DNA from: Mesorhizobium sp.
Lineage (GTDB): Bacteria > Pseudomonadota > Alphaproteobacteria > Rhizobiales > Rhizobiaceae
DNA: 64,000 nucleotides
Assembly: GCA_004020315.1 (NCBI GenBank)
Contig: SAQG01000004.1
Span: 154,722 to 218,721, forward strand
Reading direction: 5' to 3'
In this document: piece by piece, positions 9,368 through 18,533 of the stretch
Position numbering within the stretch: position 1 is the first letter of the stretch
Layout: every line of letters starts with the position of its first letter
Position numbers and translations under genes: made by a program
Notes under the pieces: generated by a model
Told to the model about the DNA's origin: nothing
What the model saw: the letters and a program-made list of their open reading frames with translations, nothing else
The model's database searches: none

Positions 9368-10144
9368 ATGCATTCCGATATCGTCGACCTTCGCTCCTTC
9401 TATTCTACCACGCTCGGGCGATTGGCCGAACGCTCGATCACCATGGCGTTGTCCTCGATATGGGCTGTCGTGCCCAATGAGCGGCTGGTCGGCCTCGGTT
9501 ACACCTTGCCGTGGCTGGAGCGGTTCGGCGCCGACGCGGAGCGTGTCTTTGCCTTCATGCCGGCGACGCAAGGCGCGGTGGTCTGGCCGGCCACCGGACC
9601 GACCGCGACCGCGCTGGTCTTCGATGAGGAATTGCCGCTGGTCGATGCCTCCATCGACCGCATGCTGCTCGTCCATTCGCTCGAACATGCTGAGAACCCG
9701 CGCGAGACGCTGAACGAAATCTGGCGGGTGCTGTCGCCCGCCGGCCGCGTCGTCATCGTCGTGCCCAACCGGCGCGGTGTCTGGGCCCGTTTCGAGCATA
9801 CGCCGTTCGGCAGCGGCCGGCCTTTCTCTCGCGGCCAGCTCACCGAATTGCTGCGCGAAGCGAATTTCACGCCCGCGGCCTGGTCCGACGCCCTGTTCTT
9901 CCCGCCGTCGCGGCGACGCTTCATGATGCAGTTCCACAATGTGCTGGAGCGCGCCGGCCGCAGGTTCTGGCCTATCTTTTCCGGCGTCATCGTGGTCGAG
10001 GCGCAGAAGCGGCTCTATCAGGGCGTGCCGGTCGTCCAGCGCGCCTCTCGCCGCGTCTTCGTTCCGGTTTTCTCGCCGCACGGCGCCACAAGGCTCGGCC
10101 GGATGTCGCCGACCGGGAACGCGACATTGCCCGGCCATCGATGA
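9368..10144 (+). CDS. Class I SAM-dependent methyltransferase (type 11)
   Basis: A 258-residue methyltransferase-fold protein. The core PFAM-11-like segment is visible as the strand MLLVHSLEHAENP followed by LNEIWRVLSPAGRVVIVVPN, the usual strand-4/helix-D/strand-5 region. The N-terminal SAM-binding glycine loop is weak (GLGYTLPWLERF), so catalytic activity is uncertain. It is divergently paired with gloB, a pairing I know from other Rhizobiales, but the substrate is unknown. I chose ATG 9368 because the upstream extension is repeat-derived. Confidence 0.83.
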   Translation: MHSDIVDLRSFYSTTLGRLAERSITMALSSIWAVVPNERLVGLGYTLPWLERFGADAERVFAFMPATQGAVVWPATGPTATALVFDEELPLVDASIDRMLLVHSLEHAENPRETLNEIWRVLSPAGRVVIVVPNRRGVWARFEHTPFGSGRPFSRGQLTELLREANFTPAAWSDALFFPPSRRRFMMQFHNVLERAGRRFWPIFSGVIVVEAQKRLYQGVPVVQRASRRVFVPVFSPHGATRLGRMSPTGNATLPGHR

Positions 10145-10264
10145 CATTTTCGTGATCGGAATCGCGCTTTTTCTCACCTATCTCTCGAGGGCGGGTTTGG
10201 TACCCGATTTGAGTCGACTTGTTCACCGGTTTCAGCACCGCTTGCGAATTCAAGGACTTCACCA

Positions 10265-12091
10265 ATGGCTGATTATCCGGATGTCGAGGCCAGCGCCAAG
10301 CCGGTTGCCGTGTCGGTCGAGGCCAGCAGCCTGTGCGACCAGCTGGCGACAATCAGGCTGGCGCTGGCGACCTCGCCGATCCGCAAGCAACTGCTCTGGG
10401 CCTGCGTCGGCACAGTCGCCGTCATTGTCGCAACTTCGATCGGGCAGGTTCTGCTCAATCGCTGGAACGAACCCTTCTACGACGCGCTGGCTCGGCGCGA
10501 CATGCAGGCTTTCCTGCACCAGCTTCTGGTCTTTGCCGCCATCGCCGGCGGGCTCGTGATGCTCAATGTCGGCCAGACCTGGCTCGACCAGATGATCCGG
10601 CTGAAGCTGCGTGAGGCGTTGACCCTCGATCTGATCGGTGAATGGATGCGGCCGGCGCGCGCCTTCCGGCTCGCCAACGCCGGCGCCATTGGCGTCAACC
10701 CTGACCAGCGCCTGCAGCAGGATGCCGGGCATCTCTCCGATCTTTCCACCGGTCTTGGCATAGGGCTATTGCAGTCGTTCATTCTGCTTGTTTCGTTCGT
10801 CGGCGTCCTATGGTCGCTGTCTTCGGGCTTCGTTTTCCATATCGGCGGCTATTCGCTGGCCATTCCGGGCTACATGGTGTGGGCCGCGATCCTCTATGCC
10901 GGCACCGCATCCTGGCTGAGCTGGCTGGTCGGACGGCCGCTCATCCGCTTCAACAGCGACCGCTATACGCGTGAGGCAGAGCTGCGCTCCTCAGTGGTCC
11001 GCGTCAACGAGAATGTCGACGCCATCGCGCTGGCGCATGGCGAGGCCGACGCCAGGCGACGGCTCGAGCTCGACCTCGGCACGGTGCTGGACGCGATGCG
11101 GCGCATCTACAGCGCCCAGATCAATCTTTCCTGGGTGACGGACACCTATGGCTGGATCACTGTCGTCGCGCCGATCCTCGTCGCCTCACCGGTCTATTTC
11201 GCCGGCGATATCAGCTTCGGCGGGCTGATGATGGCCGTCGGCGCCTTCAACCAGGTACATTCCTCGTTGCGCTGGTTCATCAACAATATCGGTGGCATCG
11301 CCGATTGGCGCGCCACGCTGATGCGCGTCGCCGATTTCCGCATCGCGCTCGTTGAAACGGATGTGCTGCACGACACGGAAGAACGCATCACGATCGGCGA
11401 AAACCCGAATGGCAGGCTGACATTCGAGAACCTTGAGGTTGCGTCGCGGGATGGATGTACGAAGCTCGCCGAGCCCCATGTCGAAATTCGCGCCGGCGAG
11501 CGCATCATGATCACCGGAGATCCGCGCGCCGGCAAGACGCTGTTCTTTCGCGCCATTGCCGGTCTGTGGCCGTGGGGAAGCGGGCGGATCGGCATGCCGG
11601 CCGGAGAGGTGCCCGCCTTTGTTCCCCGCAAGCCCTATTTCCCGCTCGGCACGCTGCGCGAGGTGCTCAACCACGCCGATGCTACGGTCAGCGACGCCGA
11701 GATCTCGGCGGTGCTTGCCGAGGTCGGTCTTGGGCGTCTGTCGTCCTCGCTCGACCGTTCGGCGCGCTGGGAGCGTGAATTGAGCGATGACGAGCAGCGC
11801 CTGCTTGCCTTTGCCCGGCTGGCCTTACGGCAGCCGAAATGGGTGATCATCGACGAGGCGTTGGACACGTTCGACGGCGCGACGCTGAGGCGGGTTCTGT
11901 CGATGCTGGAGGCGCGTCTCGCCGACACCGCGATCCTCAACATCGGCCGTGGCCAGCAGAACATTGAATTCTTTCCACGCTCATTGGCGATCGTGAAAGA
12001 CGTCGAGCGACCGGCTCTCAAGCCAGTCCGTGTCAGGGCCGGCGCGATCGAACCACCCCCGGCCGTCGCCGCAGCCTACCAAGAGACGTAG
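10265..12091 (+). CDS. SbmA/BacA-type ABC exporter, permease-ATPase fusion
   Basis: A 608-residue fusion of an SbmA/BacA-like membrane domain (residues about 40-330, with NRWNEPFYDALARRDMQAF near the start) and an ATPase domain. The Walker A motif GDPRAGKT is near residue 419 and Walker B WVIIDEALD near 530. The signature region reads LSDDEQR rather than LSGGQ, and the expected H-loop histidine is replaced by IGRG. From memory, similar changes occur in alphaproteobacterial relatives. Homologues import or export peptides and cobalamin-like compounds. Here the gene stands alone, so the substrate cannot be inferred. Confidence 0.88.
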   Translation: MADYPDVEASAKPVAVSVEASSLCDQLATIRLALATSPIRKQLLWACVGTVAVIVATSIGQVLLNRWNEPFYDALARRDMQAFLHQLLVFAAIAGGLVMLNVGQTWLDQMIRLKLREALTLDLIGEWMRPARAFRLANAGAIGVNPDQRLQQDAGHLSDLSTGLGIGLLQSFILLVSFVGVLWSLSSGFVFHIGGYSLAIPGYMVWAAILYAGTASWLSWLVGRPLIRFNSDRYTREAELRSSVVRVNENVDAIALAHGEADARRRLELDLGTVLDAMRRIYSAQINLSWVTDTYGWITVVAPILVASPVYFAGDISFGGLMMAVGAFNQVHSSLRWFINNIGGIADWRATLMRVADFRIALVETDVLHDTEERITIGENPNGRLTFENLEVASRDGCTKLAEPHVEIRAGERIMITGDPRAGKTLFFRAIAGLWPWGSGRIGMPAGEVPAFVPRKPYFPLGTLREVLNHADATVSDAEISAVLAEVGLGRLSSSLDRSARWERELSDDEQRLLAFARLALRQPKWVIIDEALDTFDGATLRRVLSMLEARLADTAILNIGRGQQNIEFFPRSLAIVKDVERPALKPVRVRAGAIEPPPAVAAAYQET

Positions 12092-12174
12092 CCGGCTACG
12101 CCGCCAAGCTTTATTTCGCCGTGATCGCGGCGAAAGATTGCCGGTATCGTTCGGAAGCCTGCGGCGTTGGACCC

Positions 12175-12987
12175 ATGCTTGACGCGCTTAGCCTGCTTGC
12201 CTGCCTTGCCTGCGCTCAGGCAGCACCACTGGCCACGCCCGCCGATACCATTGCCGTGGACGTCGAACTGGTGCTGGCGGTCGACATTTCGCACTCGATG
12301 GACGAGAAGGAATTCGCCCTGCAGCGCGCCGGCTATGTCGAGGCGCTGCGCCACCCCGACTTCATCAATGCGGTGCGTTCGGGTGTGACCGGCCGCGTTG
12401 CGCTGGCCTATTTCGAATGGGCAGGCACTGTCCGCGACGATGCAGTCATTGCCTGGCAGATCATCGACAATGCTGAGAGCGCCGACGCATTCGCCGACAA
12501 GATCGAAGCGCGCCCGTTCAGGAGCTTTCGCGGCACCTCGATTTCCGGTGCGCTCGCCTTCGGTGCCAAGCTTTTGGATGGAGCCGCTTTCGACGCGACG
12601 CGCAGCGTCATCGACATTTCAGGCGATGGCCCCAACAATACCGGGATGCCCGTCGCCACGACACGCGACGCCGCGGTGGCGAAGGGTATCGTCATCAACG
12701 GCCTGCCGATCCTGATCAGCCCGTCGCCCAGCTTCAGCCATCTCGACCAATACTATGCCGAGTGCGTTACCGGCGGGCCAGGCTCCTTCGTGCTGCCGGT
12801 CTATGCCGCTTCCGAATTCGTGACCGCCATACGCCGCAAGCTGGTCCTGGAGGTCAGCGGTGTCGCCGGTCCCGGGGCCGATCCAGGACGGATCCTGGTC
12901 GAAGCGGCAGCACCGGTCGACTGTTTGCAAGGCGAGCGCGACCGGCGTTTTTTCTCCGATCCGTATTTTCCGGAACTTAATCGCTAG
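12175..12987 (+). CDS. Secreted DUF1194 von Willebrand A-like protein
   Basis: A 270-residue protein with a short signal peptide (MLDALSLLACLACAQAAP) and a VWA-type domain carrying the metal-ion site DISHS at residues 37-41. A second conserved strand reads VIDISGDGPNNTG. This is the DUF1194 family (PF06707), common in Rhizobiales and of unknown function; a role in protein binding at the envelope is an inference from the fold. The ATG at 12175 was chosen because it begins the signal peptide. The gene is convergent with metW. Confidence 0.87.
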   Translation: MLDALSLLACLACAQAAPLATPADTIAVDVELVLAVDISHSMDEKEFALQRAGYVEALRHPDFINAVRSGVTGRVALAYFEWAGTVRDDAVIAWQIIDNAESADAFADKIEARPFRSFRGTSISGALAFGAKLLDGAAFDATRSVIDISGDGPNNTGMPVATTRDAAVAKGIVINGLPILISPSPSFSHLDQYYAECVTGGPGSFVLPVYAASEFVTAIRRKLVLEVSGVAGPGADPGRILVEAAAPVDCLQGERDRRFFSDPYFPELNR

Positions 12988-13071
12988 ACGGGTCGATAAT
13001 GGCGATCGATCCTAGATGGTCTCCGGACTCGGGCCGGCCGCGCGCCATATTGGCCGAAGAAGCGACGGCCA

Positions 13072-13686
13072 TTATCGCCTCAACAAGAACACTGCCTGTT
13101 GGCCAAAGAAATTCCAGAACCACCATGGCATCGAGAGGCCGATTTTCTGGCCATTGGCGTCGAGCGCGGTTGCCTTCTCCACCGTTGCGCCGAGCTCCTC
13201 ACAGAGATTGACGAAGTCGCGGATGGTGCAGAAATGGATGTTGGGCGTGTCGTACCAGGAATAGGGCAGGTCCTTGGTCACCGGCATCCGCCCTTCGAGG
13301 AACAGCGAAAGGCGCACCCGCCAGTGGCCGAAATTGGGGAAGGAGACGATGGCGTGCTTGCCGATCCTGAGCAATTCGTCGAGCACCAGCTTCGGGTTGC
13401 GGGTCGCCTGCAAGGTCTGCGACAGGACGACGAAATCAAAACCCTTGTCGGGATAGAATTTGAGGTCCTTGTCGGCGTCGCCCTGGATGACGGACAGGCC
13501 GCGCGCCACGCATTCGTTGACGCCGCGCTGCGACAATTCCATCCCACGGCCGTCGACCTGCTTCGTCGCCTGCAGCAATTCGAGCAGCAGGCCATCACCG
13601 GAGCCGACGTCCAGCACCCGCGACTGTGGTGGGATGAGATCGGCGACGACTTCGAGGTCGACGCGCTGGGCGTGGTTGACACTCAT
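13072..13686 (-). CDS. metW: MetW, methionine biosynthesis methyltransferase-like protein
   Basis: A 204-residue class I methyltransferase-fold protein with the SAM-binding motif VLDVGSGDG at residues 24-32. MetW works with MetX in homoserine acylation in proteobacteria that use the MetX-MetW pair, and the gene lies directly downstream of metX. I start it at ATG 13686 (MSVNHAQRVDLEVV) because the upstream 16 codons are palindrome DNA. Two tandem palindromes fill the 115 bases between metX and metW, so read-through or processing there may set the MetX:MetW ratio. Confidence 0.95.
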   Translation of the reverse strand: MSVNHAQRVDLEVVADLIPPQSRVLDVGSGDGLLLELLQATKQVDGRGMELSQRGVNECVARGLSVIQGDADKDLKFYPDKGFDFVVLSQTLQATRNPKLVLDELLRIGKHAIVSFPNFGHWRVRLSLFLEGRMPVTKDLPYSWYDTPNIHFCTIRDFVNLCEELGATVEKATALDANGQKIGLSMPWWFWNFFGQQAVFLLRR

Positions 13687-13704
13687 GATCTCGCCTTTTG
13701 CTTG

Positions 13705-13810
13705 GCGCATGATCCCAGTCCGAAAAGTCTGCAACTTTTCGGGGTCATGCGCTGATGCCTAGCGCATGATCCCGGTCCCGAAAGCCTGCAATCTTCACGG
13801 GTCATGCGCT
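13705..13810. repeat. Two tandem GCGCATGATC palindromes in the metX-metW gap
   Basis: The first unit spans 13705-13752 (GCGCATGATC...GGTCATGCGC, inner CCGAAAAG/CTTTTCGG). The second spans 13761-13810 (AGCGCATGATC...GGGTCATGCGCT). The second unit encodes the last two residues and TGA stop of MetX on the minus strand. Two stem-loops in one operon gap could act on mRNA stability. Confidence 0.85.
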
Positions 13811-14971
13811 GAGCCCCCTGGCGCGAGCCGCCGAGGCGATGAAGCCGTTGATGGCGGCGAACAGCTCCGGCTCGTCGAGCAGGAAGGCGTCGTGGCCGCG
13901 ATCGGTCTCGATCTCGACGAAGGACACCGAGGCGCCGGCGGCGTTCAGCGCATGAACGACCGAGCGGCTCTCCTCGGTCGGGAACAGCCAGTCGCTGGTG
14001 AAGGAGACCAGGCAGAAACGGGTCTTGGTGCCGGCAAATGCGTCGGCCAGCCGGCCGCCATGATCGGCGGCGAGGTCGAAATAGTCCATCGCCCGGGTCA
14101 TGTAGAGATAGGAGTTGGCGTCGAAGCGGTCGACGAAGGTCATGCCCTGATGGCGCAGATAGCTCTCGATCTGGAAGTCGGCGTCGAAACCGAAGGTGAG
14201 CGCGTCACGGTCCTGCAGGTTGCGGCCGAATTTCCGGTGCAGGGCCGCTTCCGACAGATAGGTGATGTGAGCTGCCATGCGCGCCACCGCCAGCCCCTTT
14301 TCCGGGCGCTTGCCATGCTCGAAATATTTGCCGCCATGCCAGTCCGGATCGGCCATCACCGCTTGCCGGCCGACCTCATGGAAGGCGATGTTCTGCGAGG
14401 AATGGCGCGCGCCGGTGGCGATCGGCAGCGCCGAGAAAACGCGCTCCGGATAGCTCGACGCCCATTGCAGCACCTGCATGCCGCCCATCGAGCCGCCGAG
14501 CACCGAGAACAGTTTTTCGATGCCGAAATGGTCGACCAGCATCAACTGCGCCCGCACCATGTCGCGGATGGTGATGATCGGCAGGTCGAGCCCATAGGGC
14601 TTGCCGGTGGCGGGATTGGTCGAGGCGGGGCCGGTGGAGCCGAGGCAGCCGCCGATGACATTTGAGCAGATGACGAAGAAACGGCTGGTGTCGATGATCT
14701 TGCCGGGGCCGATCAGCACTTCCCACCAGCCTGGCTTGCCGGTAACCGGATTGGTGCTGGCGACATGCTGGTCGCCGGTCAGCGCATGGCAGACGAGGAT
14801 GGCGTTGGAGCGGGCGTCGTTGAGCGTGCCATAGGTCTTGTAGGCGATCTGGAACGGTGACAGCAGTGTGCCGGCGTCGAGCTTGAGCGGCTTGTCGGCG
14901 CCGAAACGCAACACCAGGCTCGACGGCTCGTCGGCCTCGTTGTTGGTTCTTTTCGTGCGCAGCGCGACCAT
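13802..14971 (-). CDS. metX: Homoserine O-acetyltransferase MetX
   Basis: A 389-residue alpha/beta-hydrolase-fold acyltransferase. The nucleophile elbow GGSMGGMQ places the catalytic serine at 161. The acid and base are expected in TSDWLFP and DRGHDAFL near the C terminus. It acylates homoserine with acetyl-CoA in methionine synthesis; succinyl specificity cannot be excluded by eye. A SAM-II riboswitch and a terminator lie upstream (15059-15160), indicating feedback by S-adenosylmethionine. The last residues and stop codon fall within a palindromic repeat. Confidence 0.96.
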   Translation of the reverse strand: MVALRTKRTNNEADEPSSLVLRFGADKPLKLDAGTLLSPFQIAYKTYGTLNDARSNAILVCHALTGDQHVASTNPVTGKPGWWEVLIGPGKIIDTSRFFVICSNVIGGCLGSTGPASTNPATGKPYGLDLPIITIRDMVRAQLMLVDHFGIEKLFSVLGGSMGGMQVLQWASSYPERVFSALPIATGARHSSQNIAFHEVGRQAVMADPDWHGGKYFEHGKRPEKGLAVARMAAHITYLSEAALHRKFGRNLQDRDALTFGFDADFQIESYLRHQGMTFVDRFDANSYLYMTRAMDYFDLAADHGGRLADAFAGTKTRFCLVSFTSDWLFPTEESRSVVHALNAAGASVSFVEIETDRGHDAFLLDEPELFAAINGFIASAARARGLSA

Positions 14972-15058
14972 CGCAACCTCTTACATTAGTCCATCGCGCT
15001 TTCCGAAAGTCGATTCCGATCTTCGGTCGATGCGACTGTCCGGCCGGCTACGGACAAC

Positions 15059-15091
15059 AAAAAAACCGGCATCGCCTTCGCAAAGCCGGTT
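15059..15091 (-). terminator. Intrinsic terminator of the metX leader
   Basis: On the minus strand a 7-bp stem (AACCGGC / GCCGGTT) is followed by a run of seven T. It lies just downstream of the SAM-II aptamer and upstream of metX, the position expected for ligand-controlled attenuation. Confidence 0.8.
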
Positions 15092-15106
15092 ACAGGATGC
15101 AAACGG

Positions 15107-15160
15107 CCCTTTAGCGAGTTGTTTAACGTGGCTGCAAGCCGACCGGCCAAATCACCACGG
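15107..15160 (-). ncRNA. SAM-II riboswitch upstream of metX
   Basis: Read on the minus strand, the segment has the features I know for SAM-II aptamers. A P1 stem is formed by CGTGG (15155-15159) and CCACG (15127-15131). The conserved TGATTT follows the 5' strand of P1, TTGCAG lies before its 3' strand, and an A/T-rich linker leads to GCTAAAG, which closes the pseudoknot. The class is largely alphaproteobacterial and typically precedes metX/metA. It is followed by an intrinsic terminator and then metX, so SAM binding is expected to lower MetX and MetW synthesis. Confidence 0.9.
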
Positions 15161-15285
15161 GATTTCGCCTTTCTTCTAGGACCGGCGCGCCTCGGCGTCA
15201 ACGGCCAGTCACTCACGGCCAGTCGCTCACCGATCATTGCCGCCTCTCGACATTCCAGGCCACGGCTTGTATTTCGCTGCGGCTT

Positions 15286-15359
15286 CCAGTGTGCTGGATT
15301 TGAAGTTCCCGAGCACTGATGCCACCAAAATGGCAGGAACTTCAAATCCACCACACTGG
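15286..15359. repeat. Long hairpin upstream of hisC
   Basis: Two 24-base arms (15286-15309 and 15336-15359) are complementary with one mismatch; their inner ends read TTGAAGTTCC and GGAACTTCAA. The 26-base loop contains a further TGCCA/TGGCA stem. It ends 29 bases before the hisC start, so it lies in the promoter or leader of hisC-tyrC. It looks like a mobile palindromic element rather than a terminator, as no T run follows. Confidence 0.8.
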
Positions 15360-15388
15360 GCGGAAGCGTTCTCGACGGATTTTGCGAT

Positions 15389-16498
15389 ATGAACCAGGCA
15401 TCGGATCAGGCACGTCCAACGCCCCGTGCGGGGATCATGGACATCGAAGCCTATGTGCCGGGCAAAAGCACGGCGCCGGCCGGCGTTGCCAAGGTTCACA
15501 AGTTGTCGTCGAACGAGAACCCGCTCGGCCCCTCGCCGAAGGCGATAGAAGCCGCGCGCGACGTCGCAGCCAAACTCGACCTATATCCCGACGGCACTGC
15601 CAGGCGCCTGCGGGAGGCAATCGCCGAGGTGCATGGTCTCAACCCGGCGAACATCGTCTGTTCCAATGGTTCCGACGAGATTCTGGGCCTGCTTGCGCAG
15701 ACCTATCTCGCGCCCGGCGATGAAGCTGTCATCACCGAACACGGCTTCATGGTCTACAAGATCTACATCCAGTCGGCTGGTGCTGTCCCGGTGTCGGTCA
15801 AGGAAACCAATGAGCGCGCCGACGTCGATGCGATCCTCGCTGCGGTTACGCCGCGTACAAGGATCATTTTCCTCGCCAATCCCAACAACCCGACAGGCAC
15901 CTATTTGCCGTTCCAGGAGGTGCGCCGCCTGCATGCCGGCCTGCCTCGAAACGTGCTTCTGGTGCTGGACGCCGCCTACGCCGAATATGTCCGCCGCAAC
16001 GACTATGAAGCCGGCGTCGAGCTGGTGGCTGGCGCGGAAAACGTGGTCATGACCCGCACCTTCTCCAAGCTCGGCCTCGGCGGCGCGCGGGTCGGCTGGA
16101 TGTACGCGCCGATGCATATCGTCGACGCGATTAACCGCGTGCGGGGCCCCTTCAACGTCAACGCGACGGCGATCGAGGCCGGCATTGCCGCAATCCGCGA
16201 CCGCGCGCATGTCGAGCGCAGCGTGGCGCATAACGAGACCTGGCTGCGATGGGTAAGCGAGGAGTTGACCAAGCTCGGACTGCGGGTGACGCCGAGCGTC
16301 GGCAATTTCGTCCTCATCCACTTTCCCGAGGACAAAAAACATTCGGCGGCGGCTGCGGACGATTACCTCTCCGCGCGCGGCTATATATTGCGGCGCGTTT
16401 CCGGCTACGGCTTCCCGAATGCACTGCGCATGAGCATCGGCACCGAAGAAGCCAATCGCGGCGTTGTCGCCGCCCTCGCGACATTTCTGAAAAGCTGA
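15389..16498 (+). CDS. hisC: Histidinol-phosphate/aromatic aminotransferase
   Basis: A 369-residue fold-type I PLP aminotransferase. The N terminus has [13 protein letters not shown], the substrate-binding signature of HisC. The PLP lysine is in [14 protein letters not shown] at about residue 227, and [10 protein letters not shown] binds the cofactor ring. It transaminates imidazole acetol phosphate and, in many bacteria, also prephenate or aromatic keto acids. Here it is followed 19 bases later by the tyrC dehydrogenase gene, suggesting that it serves tyrosine/phenylalanine synthesis; it may be a second HisC copy. Confidence 0.93.
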   Translation: MNQASDQARPTPRAGIMDIEAYVPGKSTAPAGVAKVHKLSSNENPLGPSPKAIEAARDVAAKLDLYPDGTARRLREAIAEVHGLNPANIVCSNGSDEILGLLAQTYLAPGDEAVITEHGFMVYKIYIQSAGAVPVSVKETNERADVDAILAAVTPRTRIIFLANPNNPTGTYLPFQEVRRLHAGLPRNVLLVLDAAYAEYVRRNDYEAGVELVAGAENVVMTRTFSKLGLGGARVGWMYAPMHIVDAINRVRGPFNVNATAIEAGIAAIRDRAHVERSVAHNETWLRWVSEELTKLGLRVTPSVGNFVLIHFPEDKKHSAAAADDYLSARGYILRRVSGYGFPNALRMSIGTEEANRGVVAALATFLKS

Positions 16499-16517
16499 AA
16501 CCCGAAAAGCTGAGACA

Positions 16518-17453
16518 ATGACTTCACCGATGTTCGAAAAGATCGCGCTGGTCGGCATCGGCCTGATCGGCTCGTCGCTGGCCCGCGTCATCCACCGCGA
16601 AGGCCTTGCCCGTCACGTCGCCATCTCGACGCGCAGCGAAACGACGCTGGCGCGGGCGGAGGAACTCGGCCTCGGCACTTCCTATACCATGGATGCGAAA
16701 GAGGCGGTCCGCGGTGCCGACCTGGTTATCGTTTCGGTGCCGGTCGGTTCTTCGGGCGAGGTCGCCGAGGACATCGCACCGGCGCTGAAGCAGGGCGCGA
16801 TCCTCACCGATGTCGGCTCGACCAAGGCGTCGGTCATCGCGCAAATGCAGCCGCACGTGCCTGCCGGCGTGCATTTCATTCCCGGCCATCCGTTGGCCGG
16901 CACGGAAAAATCGGGTCCGGACGCCGGCTTTGCCGAACTGTTCGAAAACCGCTGGTGCATCTTCACGCCGTTGCCCGGCACCGATCCGGCAGCATTGGAA
17001 AAGCTCTCGGAATTCTGGCGCCGCTGCGGCTCTAACATCGACACGATGGATCCCCAGCATCACGACATGACGCTGGCCATCGTCTCGCACCTGCCGCACA
17101 TCATCGCCTATAATATCGTCGGCACCGCCGATGATCTGGAGTCGGTGACCAAGTCCGAGGTCATCAAATACTCGGCCTCCGGCTTTCGCGATTTCACGCG
17201 CCTTGCCGCTTCCGACCCGACCATGTGGCGCGATGTCTGCCTGCACAACAAGGATGCCATCCTCGAAATGCTGGCGCGGTTCTCGGAAGATCTGGCCTCG
17301 CTGCAGCGGGCGATCCGCTGGGGCGACGGCGAAAAGCTGTTCGACCTGTTCACCCGCACCCGCGCCGTCCGCCGCTCGATCATCGAGGCCGGCCAGGATA
17401 TCGACGTACCGGATTTTGGCCGGCAGGCGGTCGAGCACCCGGCTAAGGGATAG
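16518..17453 (+). CDS. tyrC: Prephenate/arogenate dehydrogenase
   Basis: A 311-residue NAD(P)-dependent dehydrogenase with the dinucleotide motif GIGLIGS at residues 13-19, a TDVGSTKASV strand and the active-site segment HFIPGHPLAGTEKSGP. It oxidatively decarboxylates prephenate or arogenate in tyrosine synthesis; the pairing with hisC is compatible with the arogenate route. It lacks a chorismate mutase domain. The TAG stop codon is the first part of a palindromic repeat. Confidence 0.94.
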   Translation: MTSPMFEKIALVGIGLIGSSLARVIHREGLARHVAISTRSETTLARAEELGLGTSYTMDAKEAVRGADLVIVSVPVGSSGEVAEDIAPALKQGAILTDVGSTKASVIAQMQPHVPAGVHFIPGHPLAGTEKSGPDAGFAELFENRWCIFTPLPGTDPAALEKLSEFWRRCGSNIDTMDPQHHDMTLAIVSHLPHIIAYNIVGTADDLESVTKSEVIKYSASGFRDFTRLAASDPTMWRDVCLHNKDAILEMLARFSEDLASLQRAIRWGDGEKLFDLFTRTRAVRRSIIEAGQDIDVPDFGRQAVEHPAKG

Positions 17454-17501
17454 AGCATCGGACCCAAAAGCGGGTACCGGTTTTGGAGAAATCCGATGCT
17501 C
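17453..17501. repeat. Palindromic repeat, GAGCATCGGA type, at the tyrC stop
   Basis: Arms GAGCATCGGA and TCCGATGCTC flank an inner CCAAAAGCGGGTACCGGTTTTGG region. The first G is the last base of the tyrC stop codon. An AAGCAAAAAGATAGAGCG tail follows, which I recognise from other rhizobial copies. It may double as a terminator-like barrier between tyrC and the convergent kinase gene. Confidence 0.85.
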
Positions 17502-17552
17502 AAGCAAAAAGATAGAGCGGTGGTACGATTCGCTTCGAAAGCCCGCCGCTCT

Positions 17553-18476
17553 CTAGTCCGGCCAGTGAGCCGCCATCATTGCCAGTGTCTCGGCCCTGTC
17601 CGGCGCGCCCAGCCTGCCGCCGAAGCGCAGGCATTTGAGCGCGGCGGCGGCGCTGGCAAAGCGCAATGTCCGTTCGATAGGCATGGCTTCCGCCAGTCCA
17701 ACGGCAAAGGCGCCATGAAACACGTCGCCGGCGGCAAGCGTATCCACTGCCTTGATCGTTGGCGCCGCGACATGGCGCACAGACCCCACCGAGCGATCGA
17801 ACCACCAGCTTCCCGCCGCGCCGCCCGTCACCGCGACGAATGCATCGGTGCGTCTGGCCAGCGCTTCACAGGCCTCCTGCGGGCCTCGTTCCTCGCCGCA
17901 GAGGATGAACGCCGCCGGCTCCGACGCGACGATGTGCGAGGCCAGCGGAAACAGCCGTTCCAGCACGTCTCGTGGCGCGGTGTCGGCGTCCAGTATGGCC
18001 GGACGGCCGATTGCGCGCGCCGCCGCCAAGGCCAAAGCTGCTGCGCCCGGCCAGCGCACGTCGACCAGGACGGCGTCGAATGCGGTGAGGTCCCGTGTGG
18101 GGAGCGCCTCGGGATCGGCCTGGGCGAGCTTGTCATAGAAAGGAACGATGATGCGCTCGCCATGCGTGTCGACCAAGATCGCCGACAGTGCCGACCGCGC
18201 GCCGCCGACGCGCCGGACAAAGCTGCAATCGACGCCTTCGGCCTCGATCCCGGCGACCAGCTGATTGCTGACGAGGTCGTCTCCCGCGCTGGCCCACAGC
18301 GATACGTCCGCGCCGAGGCGGCGTGCGGCGCAGGCCGCGCTCGAAGCCATGCCCGAGGCGATCTGGACGCCATCGGACGCGATGAACTTGCCCTGACGCG
18401 TCGGAAGCGTGTCGACGCGAAGGATCGTATCAAGCGTCAGCGCGCCAACACTCAGGAGCTTCACCGGGCTGTTCAT
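17553..18476 (-). CDS. PfkB-family sugar kinase
   Basis: A 307-residue ribokinase/PfkB carbohydrate kinase. The C-terminal ATP-binding/catalytic signature DTLAAGDVFHGAF sits at residues 245-257, with catalytic Asp251. The N terminus contains GVQIASGMASSAACAARRLG, the substrate-proximal glycine/serine segment. The sugar is not identifiable by eye. The gene lies alone between tyrC and DUF2125, two genes adjacent in several rhizobia, so it is likely an accessory insertion. It could share a transcript with the DUF2125 gene upstream on the same strand. Confidence 0.9.
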   Translation of the reverse strand: MNSPVKLLSVGALTLDTILRVDTLPTRQGKFIASDGVQIASGMASSAACAARRLGADVSLWASAGDDLVSNQLVAGIEAEGVDCSFVRRVGGARSALSAILVDTHGERIIVPFYDKLAQADPEALPTRDLTAFDAVLVDVRWPGAAALALAAARAIGRPAILDADTAPRDVLERLFPLASHIVASEPAAFILCGEERGPQEACEALARRTDAFVAVTGGAAGSWWFDRSVGSVRHVAAPTIKAVDTLAAGDVFHGAFAVGLAEAMPIERTLRFASAAAALKCLRFGGRLGAPDRAETLAMMAAHWPD

Positions 18477-18490
18477 CTATCTTCCTGTTT

Positions 18491-18533
18491 GATCATGATC
18501 TTTTCCGAACTGTAGGTTCGCAATCATGGTCTA
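18491..18533. repeat. Palindromic repeat at the DUF2125 stop codon
   Basis: A compact GATCATGATC...AATCATGGTC palindrome with a CCGAAC/GTTCG inner stem. On the minus strand the DUF2125 stop codon TAG (18531-18533) is the repeat edge, the same arrangement as at lysA and the YhhQ-like gene. Confidence 0.75.

Noticed and set aside
12994..13077. Ten-base inverted repeat CGATAATGGC / GCCATTATCG flanking the DUF1194-metW gap
   Set aside because: The arms are 64 bases apart, one reaches into metW coding sequence and no T run follows; I could not distinguish it from chance.
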